A stretch of 64,000 nucleotides of DNA from Magnolia sinica (taxonomy: Eukaryota; Streptophyta; Magnoliopsida; Magnoliales; Magnoliaceae), in NCBI RefSeq assembly GCF_029962835.1, contig NC_080582.1:16686032-16750031 (forward strand), given 5' to 3'. The first letter of the stretch is position 1, and each line of letters starts with the position of its first letter. The notes under the pieces were generated by a model. It worked only from the letters and a program-made list of their open reading frames with translations. It ran no database searches and had not been told where the DNA came from. Position numbers and translations under genes: made by a program. Positions 33,901 to 45,318 of the stretch are shown one piece after another.

Positions 33901-35905
33901 CAATAAAATTACAAGTCAGATTCCTCATCCTTTAACATGACTGGAAAAAGAAAAAATCATGAAGCACATGATCATGTTGGAAATCCCAACACACATCACA
34001 TGTTTGCTAAAACCATGGATATCTTTACATATTATGTAGTACACATGATGCATTATTTGTATATACGTGAATTTTCACCCATTTAGTTCCATGACCATGA
34101 TGCATATGGACATCGCATCACATCTTAGGGTCAGTACATCCAATATGAATCAAGCAATACATTATGAATAAAGTTAAACCTGAATTATACTCATGAGGCT
34201 GAAGTTGTTTTGCTCGAGCCTTGTCTACCAGCTCTCTCCATTTTTGAGATAGCAAATAAAGATCCAACTGCATTCAGAGGACAGATGCAAAGATATCATC
34301 TAAGTACGATAACCTAAACACAAAATGGCTTTGAGAATCACCTCACACCCAATCTTCCAATCAACAAGGTGACAGAAAAGGTACCTTATCTGCATCCTGA
34401 AGAACAGGGGTTATGAGGCCACCATCAATAGCCACTGCCACTGCAATATTTACATTGCTATTGTATGTGAAACTCTTCCCATCCTTGCAGCTCGCATTCA
34501 CAACAGGATGTTGTGCCAGCGCCATTGCTGTGGCCTTTGCCAACAGAACAGTCATGGTGACACCCTTCGACTTCACCTGAAAGTCTCACGTAAAATGACA
34601 ATTCGATAAATATGATAAAAGATAGAGCTTCATCTCAACAAGAAAGTTAATTGAATTGCGAACATTCAGTTTAGTCACAGAAATATGACAAAAGTTAATC
34701 AAACTTCCTCACATGTAGCATGACCCTCACATTGCAGCTACATTTCTTCCATGTCCAACATTAAAATGCTCGATTGCCATTTGCAGTTTCCACCTTTAAA
34801 CTAAAAATTGCAATTTAATTTGATATTGCATCCAAATGCATTTCAAGTGTTTGAGATCCAATGCATCCAGTACCATTCCTGTAGTACTATCCAGGGTTCT
34901 AAATATTGTCTGATATGACTCACGCTCAATCCCGCTTAAATAATAAACAAATCAAACTGTTAAAAACATGAAAATTGAAAAGAAGGAAAGGAATAAGAAG
35001 CATACCTTCTCATAGAGCGCATCGAGAGCATCAGTCATTATAGGATAGCCAACGCGGAATGTTGGCACTGAGAGGCTCTCCAACATGTTTTTTGACACCG
35101 CAGCCTGCATGGTTGTGAAAGGGACGACAGTCGAACCGGGAATTTGTGGGAGAGCAGCAGCAGCAGCTTTAGGAGGCAAAGCAGTTGCAGCAGCAGGAGC
35201 AGGAGCAGGAGCAGGCTTTAAATAACCTACATTGTCACTACTCGCTGCTGGCTTAATTCCAGCAGCAGCTTCAATATCCAAAGCAGTTATCCGTCCATAC
35301 GGCCCTGTCCCGACAACTGATCCGATATCGACCTTATGCTGCTTTGCAAGCTTCTTCGCATAAGGAGTTGCGACGGTTTTCCTTGGTCCGTCAGGGACGG
35401 ACTGAGTAGCAACCGTCGCAGCAGGTGGAGGAGAACTCGAAGGAGCAGGAGGTGGTGGTGGTGGTGGAGTAGGAGATGAGGCCGGGGCTTTCGAAGAGGA
35501 AGAAGCCTTGGCTTTAGCTTCTGCAATCTCGTCCTCAGATTCGGCGAGAAGGCCGATGGGGGCCCCAACGGGGGCCGTCTCACCTGCAGGGACAACGATA
35601 GCGGCGAGGATGCCGTCGTAGAAGGTCTCAACGTCCATGTCGGCCTTGTCGGACTCGACAACGACGACACTCTCGCCCTTGGAGAGTATATCACCCTCGG
35701 CTTTGATCCAGGAGACGATCTTGCCCTCGGTCATGGTGGAGCTGAGGGCGGGCATGAAGATCTCGCGGATCTTGGCGCGGACTGTCAGGACTGGGCGGCG
35801 GGGCTGAACAGAGCGCCGGGTGGGCCATGGGATGGGGGTGGAGAGAGAGGAAGAGAAGGAGAGAGTGGGGGAATTGGAGATTTTGGAAATAATAGAAGAA
35901 GCCAT
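25305..35905 (-). CDS. LTA2: Dihydrolipoamide acetyltransferase (E2) of the plastid pyruvate dehydrogenase complex
   Basis: E2 core enzyme that transfers acetyl groups from lipoamide to CoA, supplying plastid acetyl-CoA. Six exons: 35006-35905, 34385-34576, 34180-34267, 33827-33897, 33645-33728, 25305-25409. All have GT donors and AG acceptors and the frames join to 479 residues plus a stop, close to the Arabidopsis plastid protein as I recall it. Residues 1-44 are Ser/Arg/Pro-rich, like a transit peptide. A lipoyl domain spans about 45-122 with lipoyl-Lys87 in ESDKADMDVE. A Pro/Ala linker follows, then a peripheral-subunit-binding domain at about 178-212 (ATPYAKKLAKQH, GTGPYGRIT), a second linker and the catalytic domain from about 258. 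The active-site motif ADHRIVYGAD (His452) has Tyr where many E2s have Asp; I recall this as normal for the plastid type. Start at MASSII is chosen because the transit peptide follows. Intron 5 (25410-33644) is 8,235 bp and full of repeats. Confidence 0.95.
26090..26155 (-). repeat. tRNA-like SINE head (A and B box)
   Basis: On the minus strand TAGCTCACCATAG (A-box-like, near 26147-26135) is followed about 32 bases later by GGGTTTGATCCC (B-box-like, 26107-26096). That spacing suits a Pol III type 2 promoter. The same sequence is in the duplicated copy near 53880-53970. The body and 3' end of a SINE were not delimited. Confidence 0.4.
26239..26690. other. Part of intron 5 without a recognised feature
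   Basis: Apart from a short poly-A run near 26568, no element or coding frame could be named. Confidence 0.4.
26699..26822. repeat. Relic of a TAACGG/CCATTA-rich inverted-repeat MITE
   Basis: GTGGCCATAACAGCCACC, CCATAATGGCCATTACAGG and ATAACTGCCATTACG are degenerate self-complementary words like those at 27160-27437 and 32655-32785. Confidence 0.45.
27156..27455 (+). repeat. Tandem duplication, period 185 bp
   Basis: AGGCAGTAACAGATGTTACC starts at 27156 and again at 27341, each followed by about 110 bp of near-identical sequence ending TAGCCACTGTTA..GGGGTTG. Each unit contains GTAACGG-type self-complementary words. Confidence 0.85.
27443..28107. mobile_element. PIF/Harbinger-like MITE (right end degraded)
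   Basis: The left end TTA + GGGGTTGTTTGGATACCTGC and the right region CTTTACAAGCATCCAAACA are inverted counterparts. Subterminal words TTTACCTGTAAACAG and CCAGGTGTAAAGTG repeat the GTAAAG/CTTTAC theme. It resembles the element at 20851-22024 in design. The right terminus is worn. Confidence 0.6.
28290..29225 (+). repeat. Degenerate tandem array, unit about 155 bp, about six copies
   Basis: The word GGGATATGCATTAGTGGGAT + GAGTTCCACA recurs near 28294, 28504, 28644, 28801, 28959 and 29083. Each time it is followed by TGCATGAATTTC, TCCTAAAT.GGCC, ACTATTCATC.GAATTT and TTTCTTGAG.GAAATGGTGTC. Spacing is about 157 bp in the best-kept part. The units are 70-85% alike by eye. Non-coding satellite-like array in intron 5 of the E2 gene. 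Confidence 0.88.
29226..29950. other. Part of intron 5 without a named element
   Basis: AT-rich, with an (ATT)n(AAT)n palindromic microsatellite near 29760-29790 and a G-run at 29630-29641. No coding frame is supported. Confidence 0.45.
29950..30430 (+). repeat. Diverged duplicated block, copy 1 of a pair
   Basis: Sequence around CTTTTTATACAATTAGCCATCTCTA and GCCAAGCATTTTCTAAAAC, then AATAATTGGCAGAAACTTCC, has diverged counterparts at 32340-32400 and 32884-32945. The minus strand reads in places like protein (EPKAEERMMPTYSISLQAQ) but no family was recognised. Confidence 0.5.
30752..31331. mobile_element. Inverted-repeat element rich in GTAGCGTA words
   Basis: The left end AATGTTTTAAATAGCGCGTA and the right end, read inverted (AGTGTTTTCAGTAGCGCTCG), form terminal inverted repeats. 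Subterminal regions are built from repeated GTAGC/GCTAC words (for example CTACGCTACGCTACG near 31300). No coding sequence. A Mutator-like fold-back MITE is a reasonable guess, but no 9-bp target duplication could be confirmed. Confidence 0.6.
30941..30997. repeat. (TC)n microsatellite
   Basis: About 28 uninterrupted TC repeats inside the inverted-repeat element. Confidence 0.98.
31371..31617 (+). repeat. Direct repeat pair, copy 1
   Basis: It starts AAAAGCCATGCTAAGCTATA and continues through TTTGATGTCAAGTTAATTCT to GTCTGTAGAAAAATAGG. It matches 31658-31892 at roughly 80%. Confidence 0.8.
31658..31892 (+). repeat. Direct repeat pair, copy 2
   Basis: It starts AAAAGCCATGAGAAGCTATA and follows the same order of blocks as 31371-31617. 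A third, shorter relative (GTCATGAGGCCATAGCACACC) lies near 33035. Confidence 0.8.
32194..32575 (+). repeat. Tandem direct repeat, period about 216 bp
   Basis: TCCCACAGCCTTGCTTTTTT and the 100 bp after it (including TTTTATATGTTGCGAGGTTG) occur near 32197 and 32413. AGCAAATTCTTTTGCCACTC occurs at 32353 and 32518. The two units are over 95% alike, so this duplication is recent. Confidence 0.9.
32655..32785. repeat. Short TAACGGTAAC...GTTACCGTTA MITE relic
   Basis: The ends AATAACGGTAACAG and CAGTTACCGTTAGA are inverted repeats about 130 bp apart. Inside are ATTACGGTCC and ATAACGGCCATTAC. Confidence 0.6.
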
Positions 35906-36240
35906 CGACGGAGATATAGGAAATGGAAAACACACACTCTCTCTCTCTCCCTTCTAACGCCGAAATTGTATGAAGAGATAGAAATGGGCCCTTCGGAATG
36001 AAATATACAAGTAGAAGAGAGAGAGGGGCGGAGAAGTCGAGGGAGAAGTTGTCTTAGGATATCAGTGGTAACATCGCCCAACCGAGGAGTTAGGAAAGGA
36101 TGGTTGAAACAGGTGAGGGAATTAAGAAAACAAAGAGGAATTATATGATACACCACCGGTATCTTCACAGGTAATACACGTGTTTTCAACTGTGATAAGT
36201 GGGTACAATGATTTGGTAATCCAGGCCATCGCTCGGCTTT
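35906..36240 (-). promoter_or_regulatory. 5' flank and probable 5' UTR/promoter of the E2 gene
   Basis: Upstream of the E2 start (minus strand) lie a CT-rich tract (plus-strand ACACACTCTCTCTCTC at 35930-35948) and GAGAGAGAGGGGCGG near 36017. CT-rich leaders are common in plant housekeeping genes. No convincing TATA box was picked out. A 221-codon minus-strand frame that overlaps this region is a by-product and not a gene. Confidence 0.45.
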
Positions 36241-36329
36241 GTTCGACGCTAGGTGGATTATATCACAAAAAAGGTCCTCGAAGGTAAAATCTAAACCCTT
36301 CAAATTTAATATTTTTTCCACCATGTGGT

Positions 36330-36960
36330 TGCTGGTTTGTATCACGGGTAAAGCGGGGTATGGAGTCGAGTCAGACCGAGTTATGGCTGACCCGACTCGA
36401 TCCAATTTTGAAAACGGCCTAACCCAAACTCCATATACTGAGCCCAGCATGCCTGACTCGATCTGAGTCTGGGTCTAGGCTAGACTGATCTGAACCGAGT
36501 TCAGCCTGGTCAGAAATATAGAATGGGATCGAATTGGCACCGAGTTGGATCAGGTCGGGCTTGATTACTGGAGCAAGGCCGGAAGGGCTCGGGCTCAAAC
36601 AGTTGACCTGAGGTTTGAGCCAAGCTTAAAAATCTAGCCTTAATGATCGAGTTGACACTGAGTCAGATCAGGTCGCCAGGCTGGGTTATAATGGCAAGGC
36701 CGCAATGGGGTCTTCTCTTCTTTGTTGCAATTTTCAACATGTAAAAAATGTGACTCTACTCGTTTAATTTTTGCATGACTAATCTCATAACACTAGATGG
36801 GATATGAAAGGAGAAGTTGTCGAAAATTGTTTCATACACACGATTTTGAATATTTGATTATTGAGACATGACATATCCATTAGAGCTGGGCATTGAGTCG
36901 AGTTGGACCGAGTAATGGCTGACCCTACTCGATCCTGTTTTAAAATCAAAAGTAAATAAA
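36330..36960. repeat. hAT-MITE-like relics with GAGTCGAGT words
   Basis: Two copies of a ~60-bp block (GAGTCGAGTCAGACCGAGTT near 36364, GAGTCGAGTTGGACCGAGTA near 36894), each followed by ATGGCTGACCC.ACTCGATCC. The second is preceded by AGAGCTGGGCAT, resembling the end of the hAT MITE at 24063. The spacing sequence is full of CCGAGTT/GACTCG words. Boundaries unresolved. Confidence 0.5.
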
Positions 36961-37129
36961 TCACGTAGTCCATGTCCATAAAACGAACAAAGTAAATATC
37001 GTCAAAAATCAAAAGTAAATATACCACGTCAACATACAAACCAATAAACATTTCATTCATTCAATATTCTTTGTATGATGAATGCATTTGTAACGTATAA
37101 CCCGAGTAACATTTTCCATAAGATTAACC

Positions 37130-37560
37130 CCCTCTTCTACCTTCGTCGTCAGAATCATCCTTTGGTTCTTTTTTTACGGCTTCCACTGCGGGAGAACCCT
37201 AGGCCGACTCCAAGCTAGAGGTATCCAAAAGATGGTTATTTACCTCTGTTGAATCAGATGGTGGAGATGCATTTCCATCGTCCTCATTTATAAATCCAAT
37301 AAGTTTTTTTAGCCTATTTTTATGATATGATTTGTTCAGGATTCCTAACCACCTATAGAATGTTGTGAGAGTTTTAATAAACTTTGATGATTTATCGATT
37401 GACTTATGTCCCGTACTCGTGTCTACTTTGGCATCATGTTGTCTCGGTGTTGTTTGGTCCTGGATGTCATTTTCAAGCTTTTTTTTGTGTCTTTTTATAA
37501 TATTGTTCTTCTTGTTCCCTTAATAGTCTTTCTTGTTATTCTCTACTAACTGTGGATGCA
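37130..37560 (-). pseudogene. Coding-like fragment, unidentified
   Basis: On the minus strand a frame reads SIDKSSKFIKTLTTFYRWLG then ILNKSYHKNRLKKLIGFINE, followed by an acidic Ser-rich tail with AVKKEPKDDSDDEGRRGG. The composition is protein-like (amphipathic helix-forming, then a charged tail), but the frame is interrupted and no start or splice structure was established. A faint resemblance to the C-terminal helical part of FANCI-type proteins was considered and is not strong enough to name. Confidence 0.3.
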
Positions 37561-38247
37561 GTTCCTCTATTTAACCCTTCTTCAATTATAATAGGCCTAT
37601 TTTTATATCTTCTTGTGGTTGGTTGTATTTGTTTTAGAGAAATGAGTGAAGAAAGTCTTTATATTTGAGTCGAGAATGGCTCGAAATAAATCATGACTTC
37701 TTGAGGAGCTTTGCTACATGGGGCAGCATCTCCTCCCTGACAAACCAAATATAATTTTAATCGATTTATTTTGTTTATAAATTGTTTTCCACATAATTTG
37801 TATTACAACTTTATCTTTCAATTCTGTGAGTAGACTTAGGCTTCATAATTCCAAATTTTGCTGATGCATCATCTTCCAATGATATATCTAGAGGTGTGTA
37901 TTTTGAAAGAAAAATATTTGGTTAGGTTAAAGCAACATAAATAATTAATGAATAAAGATAAATAAACGCAATCAGCCAACCATATGAGATTTAAGCAACA
38001 TTAAGTAATTTTAAAACATACATAAAAAGATGAAAATATCCATCCACACATCAAATGTTACAATTTAAGTCCACAAAAAATAACTATCAAAATTTTGTTA
38101 TAAGCAAATACAAGAGAAATATAAGGTAGTGTCTTATCATGCTTCATGCAATCGTTGCAGGTACTGTCGCATCTTGCTTATCACTCTACTCTTCCTCGAA
38201 CTCCTCATTAACGGTGTTCCCTTTCCCCTAGATCAGACGCAGCAAAC
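37561..38247. other. Intergenic stretch without a recognised feature
   Basis: AT-rich, with no coding frame, terminal repeat or tandem array seen. Confidence 0.45.
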
Positions 38248-39713
38248 TGTCGAGGGTCAAATATTGTATATTTGACCACATCTATTACTTGGTTTTATGA
38301 ACATGATAATGCTTAATGTTATATTTTAATCATGTTTGTGTTGCAAGGTGAATTTACGAGCTTGGATTGAAAAAGATGTTAAAAGTATGAATTTAACACT
38401 CAAAAATCACTAAAGACAAGAATGGATCTAATGAAACTAAGAACGAAGAATGCTCATACTAAAGATCCAAGAAAACGAAGTCAAGAATGAAGAGAATCGG
38501 AGTTTTGAATTGAAATTCGGTGATCTTTGACTAGTCCTGGCTCTGGCTCGACCAGTCCTGACTACGCATGACCGGTCCTAGCCTCTGCTTGACTGGTCGA
38601 AGCTCGACCGGTTGAAGGCATCTCGACTCGAATTCTAGTGAGTAAAACTTCTAAATCTTCACCCTGCTTGACCAGTCGAAGGAGACCCTCGACCGGTTGA
38701 GGATGACCCACGACTGGTCGAGGACAGCCCACGATCAGTCGAGGGTTACGCAAAACTTGTGCGAACTACGTAAATTTGAGACGGTTTCTAGAAATTTTCA
38801 CTCGGTGCGAAAGTCTAAGACCTAAAACTATAAATATGGGTCCCTAGGGCACCATTAGGCATCATCTAGGGTTTGAGGAGTGGAGCAAAAGTGTGGGAAA
38901 GCCGTCACCAAAAGTTTTTCTTCCCTTTCCTTAATTGTTTTATGCTTTTCTTAAGAGATACTAGTTCAATCATCTCTATGGTTGGCTAAACCTCTTAGCT
39001 GGGGCTAAGAGGTGAGGCTTGTAGCGTGATGTGTTGTTTTCTATTGCTTTGATTTATGTTAAAGTTGAAGTATCTTTGATTCTAGTTTGATATTTAAGAA
39101 ATGCTTTCAGTTTTTAATGGTTTGTTATGACTTAAATTACAATAGATCTACAATAACTTTGAGTATATTCTTTTCATGTTTTGAAATTATGAAATTAAGA
39201 AATCTCGTTGTTCACCATTGTCCCATGGGCATGGTTGGGTGATGGAATCCTTCTAATCTTTATAATTCTCTTATGATTGATTGTGGGATTGGTAAATCCT
39301 GTTGTTTGCCTTATCTCATGGCCATGGTTTTGTGATGGAATCACTTCCAGTTTTCACACCTCTTATACATTGAGAATTAAGTCAAAGGAAGTTCAGATTT
39401 GGTTTTACTGAGATATCTTCCAATTGGATAAGATGGGACTCTGATTCCAGTTATGTTCTTGAATTAAGCATAGATCTCCCTAATCTCTACAAGTGGATCC
39501 TTGGAAACCCTATTAACCACCTTTGAATTTGTTACTTTTAATCACTTTAATCACAATTACTCTCTCAAATATTTTCAGATTTAGATTTTCATCTTCTTCT
39601 AGTTCTACTTCCAGTTGCTTTCAGAATATACGCGAGATTAGTCCTTGTGGATTCGACCTCAGTCTCACCGAGATTATTACTGCATCGCGACCCTACACTT
39701 GGGGTTGTGAACA
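38248..39713 (+). mobile_element. LTR of an Athila/Tat-like Ty3/gypsy element
   Basis: The LTR candidate begins TGTCGAGGGTCAAATATTG and ends GGGGTTGTGAACA, 1,466 bp. The 3' part holds the diagnostic run GATTCGACCTCAGTCTCACC and CCTACACTTGGGG, typical of Athila/Tat LTR ends, and a tRNA-Asp-type primer-binding site follows. The U3 part contains repeated TCGACCGGTTGA / GACTGGTCGAGG words (38530-38750). Only this LTR and a few bases of internal region are seen, after which minus-strand copia sequence starts. Confidence 0.75.
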
Positions 39714-39719
39714 AGTTTT

Positions 39720-39737
39720 TGGCGCCATTGCCAGGGA
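39720..39737 (+). other. Primer-binding site, tRNA-Asp type
   Basis: TGGCGCCATTGCCAGGGA differs at two positions from TGGCGCCGTTGCCGGGGA, the tRNA-Asp-complementary site used by Athila/Tat elements. Confidence 0.8.
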
Positions 39738-40485
39738 TTAACAGCTGTGGCTAAAGAGTTCACTTTTTTTTACTACTCATGATTTATTTACCAATTTGAC
39801 ATGCGCCACATACTTTTTCTATCTTTTTCAGCTTCCGTAAGTCAAGTAAGTGATCTCTTTTGCTTAGCTTATACGGATCTCTATAGTTAACATGTCCAAG
39901 ACGTTTATGCCAAAGTTCAGTCTCGTCTGTTTGGACCATGTAACATGAATGGTTAGATTAGCGAGAGTTATCGATAATATAGCATTTTTCATAGGTCCTA
40001 CGACCATTTAATATTACATTACCCTTCTCATTTATTATCTCACATCCGTGATCATAAAATTTCAAACTGTATTTGTTATCACAAATTTGAGATATGCGTA
40101 AGAGGTTGTGTTTTAAACCTTCAACATAAAGCACATTTTCAAAGGGAGGAAGGTTAGGAAGTTGTATAGTACCTTGGCCTATTATTTTGCAGTTGCTTCC
40201 ATCACCGAAAGTAACTGACCTGCCATTAACTTCTTTGATATTCATTAATATCGCATTGTCACCTGTCATATGTCTTGAGCATCCACTATCCAGGTACCAT
40301 TTTGAATGGCTAATGGCTTTGAAAGTTGTGTAGACTACAAGACACTTAACCTTTGGAACTCATTTCATACTGGTTCTAGGTTTAAGAGTGACTTTTGAGT
40401 TTCGCTGCATTTGAGAGTTAGGATTTCTCATTTCTCTATAAACTCCACAAACATTTGAGTTGGATTTCAGAAGCTCTTTAAGTAG

Positions 40486-43400
40486 TGTAACGTCGTGGAT
40501 TTTCACTGTTTTGGATTCTCAAAAATCCTTAAATTTTATATATATATATAACTTATATTATCACTTGCTGACCATTATCACTCAATGTTAGTTTATACAC
40601 GGGTAGTACTAGTAAAGAACCGTACAAGTCCGATTAATCAACCGTAGGAAGCCAACGAATCCGCCTGATCACTTGAACACCGAATTTAGCCACATGATTT
40701 ACTCACACAGAGCCTAAATCTAACTGACCTAGACAATTGTAACTAAATTAAAAGATCTACCCGAAGCTGAGTTAAATAAGGCCCGGATCTTGACTAATGG
40801 ACCAAATCAACCCCATTACTTTTTTAGCCTAAAACTGACAGTTTAAAGTGATCATGACCAAATCTCCACTTTCACTAATTATAAATAGGCTACACTCTGA
40901 ATGTAGTTAATCAAAACCTTAATCATTACTCACGAGAAATCTCAATACCTAATTCATTCCAGAAATGCCCCGATTTTCCGAACAAACTCTACACCGCTCG
41001 TTAGTGGGCCACTAGTTCCAAAACTATAAAATAATGTCCGTCTTACTAGGCTCGACATCCATCATGGGAGTCGGACCTAGGTAGTGTCCAGAACCGCTCA
41101 ACTTGAACCGAGGGACGAGTGCATGAGAAGTGCAAATACCTTAAAGGAAGAAGCTGAAACTTAAGTGAATTGGGTCATCCATTCTTATGCAAAATTGAGA
41201 ATTTCGGACTGTCGGTTTACGACCAAACTTTACACATAGAGTAAAGATATTTTCCTGCTCATATCCGTATAGCCGTGGCCCTGATCGACCATCGGTGACC
41301 GTCGAACAAACTTCTAATCATATCTGCCAACCGACGCATCCAAATGGCGGGCCGATCATGTCCATACGTAAATCATCATTAGGGCTAACTATCCTACGGT
41401 GTATATCAATATGTACACCCCATAGTGAGCCCTAAAGGTTAGGAAAAACCTCTCATTGGGCTAGTATAATAAAAACACAACCCTTGGGGCCATTTACACC
41501 AAATCTGGCACTATAAAAGGGCCTCATTTGAGCACCCCCTTCTCCCATACGAATTCCATGCCCTACCTTGGGTGAAGGAGAAGAGAAAGAGAAAGAGAGA
41601 TGGAGAGAAAATGAAGAGAAAGATAATGGAGAGAGTGTTTGTGTGAGTGAGGAGAATCTTGATGCTTAGGGTTGGTATTTCCTCAACCAAACCAGTGGCT
41701 ACTACAAAACCTCCACCAAATCCACCCATGCCAAGAATCGGAGGTAAGAATGGTATATTTTTCCTTTAATTAAGCAATATAGTGTAGATTTCTAGTCATT
41801 AATGTTGTTTTTCTTGATTTTGATTTACGAATTGGTGGTTTTGCACAAATTCTCAAATCCTAAGATCTCAAAGAATGGAAATCTCCTCTTAAGGTGCGGA
41901 TCATTATCCTTAGGTGGCCAAGTACCAATTTTAGGATAAATTTAATGATTTTGAATGTTAGAGTGATGTGCGTGAATGATTTAAGGAAAAACATAGTTAG
42001 AAACCTACATAATGGGTCCACCAACATCCATGCAACGATAAATTGTTTATTGATTGGTCTTTAACATGTTTAGGCATTAAATTGGTGTTGCATGTTCATC
42101 TCACATATGATTCTTATATGATCTTTCCTATAGCATGTATGATTACATTATTTCTTGTTGTCTTTATTTCGTGCTATGAGTGATGTGTTTGCCCTTGGTC
42201 TCATAGGTAATCCGACAGCGCATGCACACACGACTATTTTTCTGCTGCTAGGAGTAGTTTGCATTATTTTTATCCTGAATTTTATGTTTTGATTAATCAC
42301 ATGTTTGTTTCCATCTATTCTTAAGTATGAATCTTATCTGTTTAGAATTGTTATTGAAAATAGTCCATTCTCTGGGTTGGTTAGGAATCTACGATTTGTG
42401 CGAATGCGAACGGGCGATAATAACAAGACTACATGGGTTACTTGCACCCGATGTTGTACGTTGCGTGCTCGCCTGAACTTGGGTGGTTTAGTCCACTGAC
42501 TGACCAATCGTGTTTGTTAACCATGTTTACTCACGCCTGTTTGGAACCTGGAACACTTCTCGCCCACTGACACTCACTGACAACAACTAGAAACTGATCC
42601 ATAGTCTTGTGAGTCGAGCTTGGTAGAATGGGACACTTTGTCCGAGCTGTCGGCTTACGCTGGGGTGACGAGCCTCCCTATAGTGACCGCGAGCGATCCC
42701 GCTTCCCAACACTCCCCATGTGCTTACAATCAGGGGTGGGGACTCCGATGGGATCAAGGATCGCGGGGTCCTGACCTTGCAAATGGATAAAGACATTAAT
42801 ATCGTCGGGGTGTACCAGTTTTCTCAACCTGCTAGATGAACGAAATTAACTACAAATCGGCTAATACATTATTCACTCATCGCATTAGCTAGGATTTGGC
42901 AACTCGGCAGTTGAGGTCGCAATGAGGGAGTGTGGTCATGTGCGACTGTGAGACGAAATCGCTCGAGGGAGTGTTGTGGGTGAGGTCATGCATCATACAT
43001 AACTCATGCATACGCATTAACAAAGACTAGTTAGTGATTTATGAATTTATGTTTTTCATTAAATTCATCATGGAATTGTTATTTGATGTAACTTATGACT
43101 AATGGCACCCGATGAGTTAGCTACTCACTCCCACTCTGGGATGGTATTTTAAAACACTAACTAGACACGTCATTAGATGCAGGTGAGGTGGAGCTCGACG
43201 AGCTGAGCGGGGTAAGCATGGATGAGGAAGAGAAGCTTTCCTGCTTCCAGACTTTCGGCGAATCCTTCTAATCTGAGTTCAGGCTACTGCGGTGTATGGG
43301 TCAGGGCTCTAGTCATTTTGGGTCATGTATGGGTGGGACTAGTTCCCTATTTAGATGATTTTGGATTTGTGGTTTGGATATTTTTATATTTAGTGGCACT

Positions 43401-43566
43401 TGATACTGCTTCATGACTTACTTATGTTTTATGTCTTGCTAAAGTCTCCATTGTTTATGAGATCATCCAAATGTAATTAAAATATGAAGCCCATTAGAGT
43501 ACCCGTGGCACCTGAGAATTCAAGAGCCGAGTTCCTACACGGCCCCTGAAAACCCGGGGTGTTACA
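40486..43566 (+). mobile_element. Solo long LTR, Tekay/Del-like Ty3/gypsy, inside copia gag
   Basis: A 3,081-bp LTR with ends TGTAACGTCGTGG and CCCGGGGTGTTACA and no internal region. A TATA box CTATAAAAGG lies at 41511. It shares GAGCTGTCGGCTTACGCTGG + GGTGACGAGCCTCCC with the 3' LTR at 4531-7629 and is almost the same length, so both belong to one family or close relatives. The flanking 5-mers (AGTAG, ATTAT) are not identical, so no clean target duplication is claimed. Confidence 0.85.
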
Positions 43567-45302
43567 ATTATGTTCACTATTTTTTCAGCTAAGTGGGATA
43601 TATTATTCTTTTGATATTTATAGCTGATGGTTTTATTATTTTTAGAAACTTGAAAGTGTTTTGAGTCTTTGAAATCATTATGATTAAAATACCTTAAAGT
43701 TTTACCTTTAGAGTTAGAAGATTCTCCTCTTATAAAAATATGAGTAGAATCCTTGGATTTTGAAGAGTTACCTTTAATATAACCCAGACCAGATTTGTCA
43801 TCACAGTTTCTAAATGAGGTTAACAATTTTTAAGCTTTTAGTCACCATGGGTATATTTCCAAGTGTCCTTTAAACTCAAAAGGGAAGAAATTTTGAGTTT
43901 TAGTTTTTCATTTTCAATTTTAAGATTTTGCAATTTAGAAGATTTAAAACTTAAATCTAATTTTGTTTTTTCAAAACAATCTGAAAAATGAGATTTTTCT
44001 AAAATTGTATTTTCAAGTTCTTCTTTTAATTTAATATATTTCTCTTTTTGAATTTTCAATTTGACAACAATTTTACAACTTTCTCTATATAAGGCATTAT
44101 AGGCATATTGAAGGTCATCTTCATTTTCATTTTCAGGTTACTCCTGAGATTTTTATAGTCAAATATATTACAACTATTTGAGAAAGTGACTCTATCTATG
44201 GTCATAAGGGTTTTCACATCATTTTATTTGCATTCTCTTGTTCTGATTCATCAGACTCAGAAGTGCTTTCAGAGTCAGATAATTCATCCCAAGTTGCAAT
44301 CATGCCCTTTATTTTTAACCTATCCTTTTTAAGACATTTATTAGCCAAATGCCCATATTCATGACAGTTGAAACATTGACTGTCCTTAATTTTAAATTTT
44401 CAAGAATTAGATTTTCTTTTTCTTTTATCTGTTGATTTTTGAAAATCTGATCTATTCTTGTTTTTGAAAATTCTATAAAACTTTTTAGCTAACATTGCCA
44501 TATCATCTTCTTTTTCTTCAAAATTAAAATTAGAACTAGTTTCTTTTGAAATAGATTTAGAAGATTTAAGAGCAACAGACTTAGCTTTAGAAACTTTAAA
44601 ATTTAGCGCATATGTTTGTAAAGAGCCGACTAGCCCTTCATAAGATCAGTATCTCTCAATTCCTGAATGATAGTAACTTTAGAATTGAATCTTTCAGGAA
44701 AAGATCGCAGTATTTTTGCACAAACCTTGTTTTCTGGGATTCCATCTCCTAAATCCCACATGAAATTTACTATGTCATTTAGTTTCATATAGAAGTCCAT
44801 GAGAGTTTCATTTTCTTTCATATGGATTTCCTCAAATCTGGTAGTGAGGATTTGAACTTTTGATTTCTTTCTTGACTATAAAAATTCCTTCATGTGTTAT
44901 TTCAAGGATATCCCATGCTTGCTTAGTTGTATCGCATGAAATAATTCTTTTGAATTCATCAGGCGATAGAGCACAAGTTATGACATTTAAGGCTTTAGCA
45001 TTAGCATTGCTTCCACTTTTTTAAGCTGCAGTCCATAAATAGAATGCAGTTTCTCTCATAAATTTAGTTCCATCACTGCCTAATACTTCAGTCATGGGAG
45101 GTTTCCATTTAATCACAGTGGCTTGCCACACACTTTCATCATGGATTTTAGAAAAATCTCATTTTGACCTTCCAGTATGAATAGTTAGAGCCATCAAAAG
45201 GTGGTGGCCTGGTTATATATAAGTTATCTAAATTTGACACAATTAAAGCTCTAGATCTTTAACTCAAGAAAATTAATCCAAAAAAAAAGTAAAAATGAGC
45301 AA

Positions 45303-45318
45303 CTTAGCTGTGATACCA
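45303..45318 (-). other. Primer-binding site of the minus-strand copia element
   Basis: On the minus strand TGGTATCACAGCTAAG, complementary to initiator-Met tRNA as in most plant Ty1/copia elements. It fixes the element's orientation and the inner edge of its 5' LTR. Confidence 0.88.

Noticed and set aside
35287-36450. Long minus-strand frames of 80, 135 and 221 codons over the E2 first exon and promoter
   Set aside because: They are alternative frames of GC-rich exon 1 and its 5' flank. The E2 frame is fixed by the lipoyl and binding-domain motifs.
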